A stretch of 47,017 bases of DNA from assembly GCA_934183355.1 (NCBI GenBank), contig CAKPST010000005.1, forward strand, positions 1 through 47,017, read 5' to 3'. This document shows, in pieces, positions 8,229-15,184 of the stretch (the stretch's first letter is position 1; every line of letters starts with the position of its first letter). A model generated the notes under the pieces. It was not told the origin of the DNA. It saw nothing but the letters and a program-made list of their open reading frames with translations, and did no database searches. The stretch is from an uncultured Prevotella sp. (GTDB taxonomy: Bacteria > Bacteroidota > Bacteroidia > Bacteroidales > Bacteroidaceae). The translations under genes and the position numbers were made by a program.

Positions 8229-8298
8229 AGCTCCACGCTTTTTATTGTATATATTAACCTATACATATTTATCTATTAACTAAGCCTAATAGGGAGCT
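8229..8298 (+). promoter_or_regulatory. possible structured leader, second copy of motif at 75-142
   Basis: AGCTCC (8229-8234) can pair with GGAGCT (8293-8298), 25 bases before the start codon. Spacing (70 against 68 bases), the CTCCACG string and the following T/A pattern closely follow the leader at 75-142. The rest of the 7925-8322 intergenic stretch holds the 33-bp repeat and the -7 box and no gene. Confidence 0.4.
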
Positions 8299-8322
8299 TA
8301 AGGCACAAAAACTATACTAATT

Positions 8323-8988
8323 ATGAAGAAGAAGATTTTTATGATGTTGTTTCTTTTAGTGTCACTTACCGCAAATGCTCAGCAAACTTTCAAGGCAATG
8401 GGCAAGGATGTTTCTTTTGGTATGCGTGGTGGTATTACAACAAGTTATCTTACAAACAACGACAATAGTGATGGAAAGATGGGATGGTGCTTTGGTGTTG
8501 ATTTCACAGTTCCATTCGATGAAGTTTGCAAGAATTTCTCAGTCCAACCCTCTGTGCTTTTTGTGTCAAAAGGTGATGTGCTTTCGCAAGATGGTGATGT
8601 AGGTGATGGCGATTATGCAAATACAGAGGCTACTATAAATGCTGTTTATATGGAAATACCTATCACGGCAGCCTACAAAATACAACTTGGACGTCGATTC
8701 AACATAACACTTAACACAGGTCCTTACATCGCTTTTGGTCTTGGTGGCAAGTCTAAACTTGAGACAAATGCTACGATTGGCGGTTCTCCAATTAGTGGTG
8801 GCTTTGATAAAGGAACGTTTGAGTCTTGCAAGCGTTTTGATTATGGCTGGGTATTTGGCATACGTTATGGTTTCACCAAGACACTATCTGCTGGTGTTCA
8901 GTTTGATTTAGGCATGTGCAATACAGCAAAGGAAGATGGTAAAGAGAAGAATTTTGCTGGTTTGTTGTACGTAGGTTGGACATTCTAA
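8323..8988 (+). CDS. outer-membrane beta-barrel protein (porin-like family)
   Basis: Signal peptide of 19 residues (MKKKIFMMLFLLVSLTANA, then QQ). The mature 202 residues alternate polar and aromatic residues typical of the small eight-strand barrels of Bacteroidota (outer membrane protein beta-barrel family), for example VSFGMRGGITTSYL, FSVQPSVLFVSKG, YMEIPITAAYKIQL, FNITLNTGPYIAFGLG and YGWVFGIRYGFTKTLSAGVQFDLG, and the chain ends GLLYVGWTF with a terminal phenylalanine. It should sit in the outer membrane; no ligand can be inferred. The next gene starts 12 bases after its stop, so the two are probably cotranscribed. Confidence 0.8.
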   Translation: MKKKIFMMLFLLVSLTANAQQTFKAMGKDVSFGMRGGITTSYLTNNDNSDGKMGWCFGVDFTVPFDEVCKNFSVQPSVLFVSKGDVLSQDGDVGDGDYANTEATINAVYMEIPITAAYKIQLGRRFNITLNTGPYIAFGLGGKSKLETNATIGGSPISGGFDKGTFESCKRFDYGWVFGIRYGFTKTLSAGVQFDLGMCNTAKEDGKEKNFAGLLYVGWTF

Positions 8989-9000
8989 ATATACAAGATT

Positions 9001-9618
9001 ATGAAGAAACTATTATTGTTCTGTATGCTCCTTGTGTCTTGCATTACTATGGCGCAGGAACAGAAAAAATACGCTATTGGCGATATTTATAGAGAAGGGG
9101 GTGTGGTTGGCATTGTTGTGAAAGTGACTGACGATGGCGAGCATGGACTCCTTATGTCGCTTGATGAAGGAGAGGTAAGATGGAGTAGCAAACCTAATGG
9201 TGGATTATTTGATATGGTTACAGGTGCTACTGATGTAGAAGACGGAAGAAAGAACATGGAAAAGGTGGAATCCTTCATTAAGCGTATGGATTTGTCGTGG
9301 GACTATTTTCCTGCTTTCAGATGGTGTAGAAATAAGGGAGAGGGTTGGTATCTTCCAGCTACTAATGAACTTATAGACATTAATAAGGCCGTTCACGGTG
9401 GTAAAATAGAAAAGAACAATAAAGCCAAACATAGATTTAGGGAAATATTAGTAAATAATGGTGGTGTGAAGTTAGGACTTTCTAAAGCTTATTTCTCATC
9501 AACAGAAAAGGACTATATGAAGGCATACGTTGTTTATTTTGAATATGGAATTCTTGGATATGGCACAGAAAACCATAAACGTTACTGTGATTATGTAAGA
9601 GCAGTATATAGATTTTAA
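9001..9618 (+). CDS. secreted DUF1566-like protein
   Basis: Signal peptide (residues 1-18, ending MAQ). The mature protein has YAIGDIYREGGVVGIVVKVTDDGEHGLLMSLDE early on, then WCRNKGEGWYLPATNELIDINKA and ends DYVRAVYRF. The GWYLPATNEL and VRAV landmarks are those of DUF1566 / Lcl-type domains found in surface proteins of Bacteroidota and Fibrobacter. No catalytic residues are recognisable. Second gene of a two-gene unit with the beta-barrel protein; it may be an exported partner of that barrel (inference from adjacency only). Confidence 0.72.
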   Translation: MKKLLLFCMLLVSCITMAQEQKKYAIGDIYREGGVVGIVVKVTDDGEHGLLMSLDEGEVRWSSKPNGGLFDMVTGATDVEDGRKNMEKVESFIKRMDLSWDYFPAFRWCRNKGEGWYLPATNELIDINKAVHGGKIEKNNKAKHRFREILVNNGGVKLGLSKAYFSSTEKDYMKAYVVYFEYGILGYGTENHKRYCDYVRAVYRF

Positions 9619-9627
9619 TTTATAGTC

Positions 9628-9723
9628 ACCACAAATGATTGTGGTAAAATTCATTAACTGGAGATTAAAAATACAGGAGGTAACGGCATCATGCAGTACC
9701 TCATGTATTTTAATCTCCAGTTT
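9628..9723. terminator. two hairpins between convergent genes
   Basis: A small perfect hairpin ACCACAA-ATGA-TTGTGGT (9628-9645) is followed by a long stem with arms about 9656-9682 and 9698-9723 (one mismatch, one bulge). It lies between the stops of the DUF1566-like gene (+) and the Sel1-like gene (-) and can serve both. There is no clean U-run, so termination is likely but not certain. Confidence 0.6.
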
Positions 9724-9748
9724 GTATTACTCCAAATGTCCTTTTGAG

Positions 9749-11233
9749 TTATTTTTTGTGTGACTCTTTCTTTAATATTTTCAAATCGGCATACGCTTTT
9801 TTTACTTTTGCCTTCATTGTTGGACTTTTATATTTTTTTGCTTCTTTCAGATACAATTCTGCCTTATCCAAATCACGAACTGCTTTCGCAAACATATAAA
9901 CTGTAGCTAAAGAATAAGCTGCATTACTTCTGTAATGTTGGAATTTACATTGTGCAGCTATGCTACCACTTTCAAGAATTAAATCTAAAATTTCACGTTC
10001 TTTGTATCCATCATTATAAATATCTATCAAAGCATTAGCAAGTTGAAGTTGAGCCATTCCATCTTCTTTAGCATTTGCATCCTTTATCCTTCTAAACACT
10101 TGCAAAGCCGCCTCTTTATTTGGTTCAAATGATTTACATCCATACCACAATATGTTGCCTAAATCTAAAGACGAACTTAAACTAATGAAAGAAATAACAC
10201 CATTGGTTCCTCCACTATACATACAATCAAAAGGATCTTTTGGGTCATGTTCTTCGCTAATTCTTATCTGTTTTGGTAGATTACCATTCAAGATATTTTC
10301 AGAAGACGTATTCATTGCTGCTGCTATTAAATCTAAAGCTTCTAATGTGTCTTTTTTGGCAACTTGTATCAACACATCAGCTTTGGCTAAATTAGCAAAC
10401 ATATTGTTATAGATAGGCCTTATTGAATCATTAGCTCGTTCATAAGCTTGTTGAAAATATCTATCTGCTTCTTCTAAGTTTATTTCAACTCCAAATCCAC
10501 GTCCCCACATAAATCCAATTTCTGCATCATGCTCATAACAGCGTTTTAAATAAGGTATATAATTGTGATTGTTTTCTATGAGACAATTTATCGTAACTCT
10601 ATTATTTGCTGGAATGTCTTCATAAGTATTAGCTGCCCATGTATTTTGGGCACCCCAGAATGAAATTTTACCATATGTGTCCAATGCATCAGGATCTCCA
10701 TTGTTTGCACGAGAAATTAACATTTCAGACAATGATGGAATACTCATAAGGTTTCCTATAGCTTGCGTTGCTAAACCTGCCAATCCATCAGCAAGCTTAC
10801 TCTTAAAACTACCATCGCTTGACGAACTTGAATAGTTCCGATTAGAATAAGTATTGTTGCTATAGTTGCTATTGGAAGAATTAATACGTTGCTTGTGTAT
10901 TTTTGTTGTTGCCATAATTTTTATAAACACAATTTTTCTACCATCTTTTATAGTTTGCCCCCTATCATATTTAGTTATACGGTCACCATCGCAATCTGTT
11001 GCATACCATGACATATTTCCTTGAACATTAACAGTCAAGCAAGTTCCATCATTAGGTTTAGGATATTCGCAAGTTTTTGTCAATTTATAAATATGTCCAT
11101 TCACTGTCACGGTAATAGGAAGTGCAGAACGCGATATTGTGTGGAACACATATGTAGTTTGAGCACAAATATTCATAGTCAATCCTAATAATAGAACGAC
11201 TAAACAAGCTAATCGTAGTTTTAATGTTTTCAT
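9749..11233 (-). CDS. secreted protein with Sel1/TPR-like repeats
   Basis: Signal peptide 1-24 (ending ICAQ). Residues 25-105 form a beta-rich domain with TYVFHTISRSALPITVTVNG, followed by a low-complexity Asn/Ser stretch (about 115-140). The C-terminal 320 residues are helical with Sel1-like units, for example GFMWGRGFGVEINLEEADRYFQQAYERA and later NKEAALQVFRRIKDANAKEDGMAQLQLANAL. Such repeats scaffold protein contacts. I do not recognise the full architecture and assign no function. Codon use is more A+T-rich than in the neighbouring housekeeping genes. Confidence 0.7.
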   Translation of the reverse strand: MKTLKLRLACLVVLLLGLTMNICAQTTYVFHTISRSALPITVTVNGHIYKLTKTCEYPKPNDGTCLTVNVQGNMSWYATDCDGDRITKYDRGQTIKDGRKIVFIKIMATTKIHKQRINSSNSNYSNNTYSNRNYSSSSSDGSFKSKLADGLAGLATQAIGNLMSIPSLSEMLISRANNGDPDALDTYGKISFWGAQNTWAANTYEDIPANNRVTINCLIENNHNYIPYLKRCYEHDAEIGFMWGRGFGVEINLEEADRYFQQAYERANDSIRPIYNNMFANLAKADVLIQVAKKDTLEALDLIAAAMNTSSENILNGNLPKQIRISEEHDPKDPFDCMYSGGTNGVISFISLSSSLDLGNILWYGCKSFEPNKEAALQVFRRIKDANAKEDGMAQLQLANALIDIYNDGYKEREILDLILESGSIAAQCKFQHYRSNAAYSLATVYMFAKAVRDLDKAELYLKEAKKYKSPTMKAKVKKAYADLKILKKESHKK

Positions 11234-11434
11234 ACTTTTTATTTTGTTATGTTAGTAATTTTTGTGTAAGGATTGTAAAAATGTAGCTATATTGCCAATA
11301 GATTATATCTCAATGCGAAAATATATAAAATATTTAGAATAAAGAAATATTTCAGATAGAAATTATAACATTACATGCAATATGCTGCTTGCGTGGTACA
11401 AAGTTACGTATTTCAGCGGCAATATGATTGGTGA

Positions 11435-11574
11435 GTCCCGAAGGGACGTCATAATATAGGATAGGGCGTCAGCCCTATCAGAAGTGGTATATATATAAAA
11501 CTTCTCCTTCATAAATAAGACTCATCCGGTATTTGGAGTGATAGAACATAAGGATAAGTCGCCGAAGGCGGCGA
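11435..11574. repeat. cluster of small palindromes in a gene-free stretch
   Basis: The 350 bases between 11234 and 11584 hold no gene. They contain GTCCC-GAA-GGGAC (11435-11447), ATAGGGC-GTCA-GCCCTAT (11461-11478) and CGCCG-AAGG-CGGCG (11561-11574). The first is repeated with one change at 18622-18634. Just upstream, GTTACGTATTTCAGCGGCAATA (11403 on) has a near copy at 14102. These look like recurring intergenic debris; no function is assigned. Confidence 0.55.
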
Positions 11575-11584
11575 ACACTCTATG

Positions 11585-11672
11585 ATTGTTCGATTGATAA
11601 ATACAAAAACAAATAGGGTAAAGTCAAAACTCGCAAACATAAGTTTTGACTTTACCCTATTTGTTTATTTAA
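11585..11672. repeat. 88-bp palindrome-bearing direct repeat, copy 2
   Basis: Same orientation as copies at 6492 and 15091. The stem is 25 bp perfect here (11607-11631 and 11642-11666). It includes ATTGTTCGATTGA, which in copy 1 encodes the RuvB C-terminus but here is not coding. The right end holds the last codon and stop of the BspA-like gene on the minus strand. Confidence 0.9.
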
Positions 11673-13853
11673 TAATGTGCTTCTTGCCATTTACGATGTA
11701 CACACCCGGTGCAACAGGACGGTTGACACGCACACCCTGCAAGTTGTATATTTTCTCTTCGGTGCACTTGTCTTCTGCAATGCCTTCTACGTCCGTTGGG
11801 TCTTGCTGCTTGGCTTTTATCACCACATGACTCTGAACATTCTGGCCAATCCATACACTGCCGTTTTCAAATACAGCACCCACTGGCTCTACGATGTCGA
11901 GCATCTTGCCCAGCACAAGCTCCTGTACGTTACACATAGCCATCTTACCGCTTGTCAGGTCGAGCACAGCGTCTGCACCCTTAACGGTGAGTATTCCTTC
12001 GTCTAGTCCCGGCTTCATGAACAGACCCGAATATTTTCCATTCACCACCACGTTGCAGTTGTCAATAGTCACATTGCCCAAGTAGCTGTAGATGCCGTCG
12101 CTATAATTTTCTCTGGCATTAATAGTCAGCGTGCTGTTCTTGTCGCCTACGATAGTCACGTTGGCTCCTCTGCCTCCAGAGCCAGGGTAGGCTCCAATGA
12201 GCAATCCGTAAGCGCTGGCAGAGACAGTACATTTTCCAACGACACGTATTGTCAAATCGCCATCGTCAGCCTGAATAGCCGCACAGTATGTCTTTTCGTC
12301 AACATTGATATCTGCCCAATTCAGGGTTAGCACTTGCTCCTTGCTGTCATAGCTCACCTTGCCGTCGCCCAGCACGTCATGTGCGTTCTTTTCGTCGACG
12401 TATATGCCTGCCACCACTACTTCAAGATGGTGTATAACCGGTGGCTCATAGCTATACAAGCTGTATATATAATTACTTGAGTTGTATTCGTCAATCACAT
12501 AAGCCCATACTTTGCAGCTTGCGCTAATCTCTATAGGTTCGGTATACGGAGCATAAGCCACATCCTTGTCTTCGGTTCCTTCTGGCACCAGCTTGTAGTA
12601 TATCTTGCCCGTAGCATTAGGGTTGGACAGCGTCAGCATTATTGGGTCGGTGAAGAGGGTAGATGATTTAGAGAATGTAGGATTCTCCAACTTCACTACG
12701 CCTGGTGCTTCTGTTCGTTTGAACCTTGACCAGCAGTAACCGTTATAGCCAGTAGCATGCTGTGGTATATACAGCTTGGCATTCTGGTATACTGTATTTT
12801 CGAATATGCCATAGTCTTTTTCCGACTTAGGAGCCATCACAGCATAGCTCAATATGGTCTTGATGGAAGGCGAGTTGGAGAATATTTCCGACCCTTTAAG
12901 ATTGGTCAGCGTCGAAGGCAGAACTACAAACTCAAGGTTAGGACAATTCATAAAAGCATAGCCATTGATAGTGGTGACACCCTCGGGGATTATAATCTCC
13001 TTGATGCCAGTATTGCTGAATGCAGAACTGGTTATCTCTTTCGCTGCTTCCGGCAGAACCACTTCTGTCAGGTTTTTACAGTATGCCACTGCACTGTGCA
13101 CTATCTCCACCTTCTTCGGGAATACGAATCGAGTTATTTTTTCGTTGCTTCCAAATGCACCCCAATTTATCTCAGTCACAGTCTCAGGCAAATCTATTGA
13201 TGGCAATGACGTATAAGCGAAAGCATATTCGTATATCTTTGTCAATGTCTGTGGCCATACCACTTCCGTCAAAGCCGTGCAGTCCTTGAACATTCCCGTA
13301 GGAATGCTATTGAACGTAGATGGGAAAACCACCTTGCTTATAGAGGTGCCACCCTCAAATATACCATTTCCCAAATTAGGTATGTCTTTAGTAAACACCA
13401 CTTCCTTCAGCGTAGTGCAGTATTTAAACGCATAATTGCCAATTCTTGTCAAACTTGATGGCAGATTCACTTCCTCCAGCAAGTTGCAGTGTGAGAAAGC
13501 ATATTCTTCTATACTTTCAAGATTGTTGTGGATAGTGGCTTTCTTAAGATTGCTACAGAAGACGAATTCAACACAGCCTCCTTGATGCCTTTCGAGATGA
13601 TGACGTTTGCCAATTTATTACCTATTATACGCACCGCATACACAGGATAAGTTTCTTTCTTGCCTCCATTTTCTATAGTGATTTGCGATGGTACATGCAA
13701 ATCTCCCGAGGCTTCGTCCTTTTTGCTTGTGAGTATAGCATACGTTTTGTTATCTACACTTTTTAAAGTTACAAGATAGTTTTTTGTGCTATATTGTGCA
13801 AACATCGGCAAGCTGATGACCATCATCAGCAGCGCAACAACCCATCTTATCAT
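11665..13853 (-). pseudogene. BspA-like LRR surface protein, broken by a one-base frameshift
   Basis: The N-terminal part (13853 to about 13580) starts MIRWVVALLMMVISLPMFAQ, a signal peptide, and runs into ANVIISKGIKEA. The main part (to 11665) continues in the neighbouring frame with CVEFVFCSNLKKATIHNN, which is clear LRR sequence overlapping the end of the first frame, so a single base has been lost or gained near 13576-13583 in the G/C-rich codons. The rest holds LRR_5 repeats (about residues 1-215 of the second part), a chitobiase-type C-terminal domain, a beta-helix-like region with DGIYSYLGNVTIDNCNVVVNG and the tail IYNLQGVRVNRPVAPGVYIV. If the base call is right the gene is silent. An ATG at 13973 could extend the N-terminus by 40 residues. 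Confidence 0.82.
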
Positions 13854-14007
13854 AACATTGCTTCTACTCGTAGAAATCAATACTTGCTTTGTCGCCACCC
13901 TTAGTGACGAGCGTGTCGCCTTCATCGCACCACGACGAGGAGACGTTGTAGGTCTAAGGCTGTTCATAGTCAAGGGCTATTTAGTTGTTAATTAATTGGT
14001 CTGTTTG

Positions 14008-14015
14008 CAAAGATA
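14008..14015 (-). promoter_or_regulatory. -7 box for the frameshifted BspA-like gene
   Basis: TATCTTTG on the minus strand matches TAnnTTTG. It places a 150-base leader before the signal-peptide ATG at 13853. The leader includes the ATG at 13973 and a hairpin TTCTAC-GA-GTAGAA. Confidence 0.5.
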
Positions 14016-14146
14016 CAAATTATTTCGCAATGCACAATGATATAAAAGAAGTTTTGCATGTAATAAATTGTTAGTTACGTATGACACTCATGTACCAAGT
14101 TGTTACGTATTACAGCGGCAATACTACCATTATTTTTTTGCAAAAG

Positions 14147-14178
14147 CTTGATTATTCTGATTTATTGCAGTATCTTTG
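14147..14178 (+). promoter_or_regulatory. promoter of the Rpn-family gene
   Basis: CTTG (14147-14150), 20 bases, TATCTTTG (14171-14178). Same layout as the ruvB promoter. The 14016-14146 stretch otherwise shows only a near copy of the 11403 intergenic string. Confidence 0.55.
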
Positions 14179-14233
14179 CCTACGATAGGTTGCACCTCAG
14201 CAACATTACATCAATAAGTAAGAACAATCAGTT

Positions 14234-15091
14234 ATGAGACAGTCAGAAGAACGATATATCAGTTTGTTGACCGATTTCGGCTTTAAGCGAATCTTCGGTA
14301 CCGACCCTAACAAGGAGTTGCTTATCAACTTCCTTAACTCCCTCTTCGACGGCGAGGAGGTGATAAAGGATGTGAAATATCTCAACAGCGAGAATGTGGG
14401 CGATGTGTACACTGAGCGCAAGGCCATATTCGATGTCTACTGTGAGAACGAGCAGGGCGAGAAGTTTATTGTGGAGATGCAGAATGCCTACCAGTCATTC
14501 TTCAAGGACTGTTCTCTGTTCTACTCTACTTTCCCCATCAGAGAGCAAGCACCAAAGGGTTCCGACTGGAACTTCTGCTTGAAGAAGGTGTATGTTGTAG
14601 CATTGCTCAATTACAAGATGAGCGATGAGGCTTTCGACAACACAGACACTATCCACACAATAGCCTTGATGGACACCAAGACGCACAAGGTGTTCAATGC
14701 CAAGTTGATGTTCAAGTATGTTGAGGTGGGCCGCTTCGACAAGACCGACGACGAGCTTACATCGTTGTCGGACAAGTGGATGTATGTGCTTAAGAACCTC
14801 TCACGCCTTGACAATCGTCCCGCTGCGCTACGCGAGAAAATATTCTCCAAGCTGTTTGACGCTGCTGCTGTAGCCCGCTTCACTCCTACAGAGCTACGCG
14901 AATATGAAGACAGTCTTAAGGCTTATCGCGACATAAAGAACTCGTTGGATACAGCGAAGGAGGAAGGACGGGCTGAAGGACGAGCTGAAGGCATAGCAGC
15001 AGTGGCAAAAACGATGTATGCCAAGGGAATGGATATTGACGTTATTGCGTCAATGACGGGCTTGACAAAGGACGAAGTGGAGCGTTTATGA
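14234..15091 (+). CDS. Rpn-family recombination-promoting nuclease / PD-(D/E)XK transposase-like protein
   Basis: A 285-residue protein beginning YISLLTDFGFKRIFGTDPNKELLINFLNSLF, the signature of the Rpn/PDDEXK_2 family. The nuclease core is intact: D67 in AIFDVYCENEQGEKFIVEMQ with E81 and Q83. The C-terminus has the KEEGRAEGRAEGIA coil and a helix-turn segment DVIASMTGLTKDEVERL. Rpn proteins of E. coli cut DNA and stimulate RecA-independent recombination; the many Bacteroidota copies vary in number between strains and are thought mobile or defence-related. A 92-bp near-identical fragment of this gene sits at 18314-18405. Its stop codon touches copy 3 of the 88-bp repeat. Confidence 0.85.
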   Translation: MRQSEERYISLLTDFGFKRIFGTDPNKELLINFLNSLFDGEEVIKDVKYLNSENVGDVYTERKAIFDVYCENEQGEKFIVEMQNAYQSFFKDCSLFYSTFPIREQAPKGSDWNFCLKKVYVVALLNYKMSDEAFDNTDTIHTIALMDTKTHKVFNAKLMFKYVEVGRFDKTDDELTSLSDKWMYVLKNLSRLDNRPAALREKIFSKLFDAAAVARFTPTELREYEDSLKAYRDIKNSLDTAKEEGRAEGRAEGIAAVAKTMYAKGMDIDVIASMTGLTKDEVERL

Positions 15092-15178
15092 TTGTTAGAT
15101 TGATAAATACAAAAACAAATAGGGTAAAGTCAAAACTCGCAAACATAAGTTTTGACTTTACCCTATTTGTTTATTTAA
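15091..15178. repeat. 88-bp palindrome-bearing direct repeat, copy 3
   Basis: One mismatch to copy 2 (A for C at 15097). The 25-bp perfect stem is 15113-15137 and 15148-15172. It begins at the stop codon of the Rpn gene and ends seven bases before the stop of the convergent LRR gene. Confidence 0.9.
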
Positions 15179-15184
15179 ATATCA

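Noticed and set aside
14234..15178. Insertion sequence formed by the Rpn gene and the 88-bp repeat
   Set aside because: There are no terminal inverted repeats or target duplications at the Rpn gene, and the repeat also occurs without an Rpn gene.
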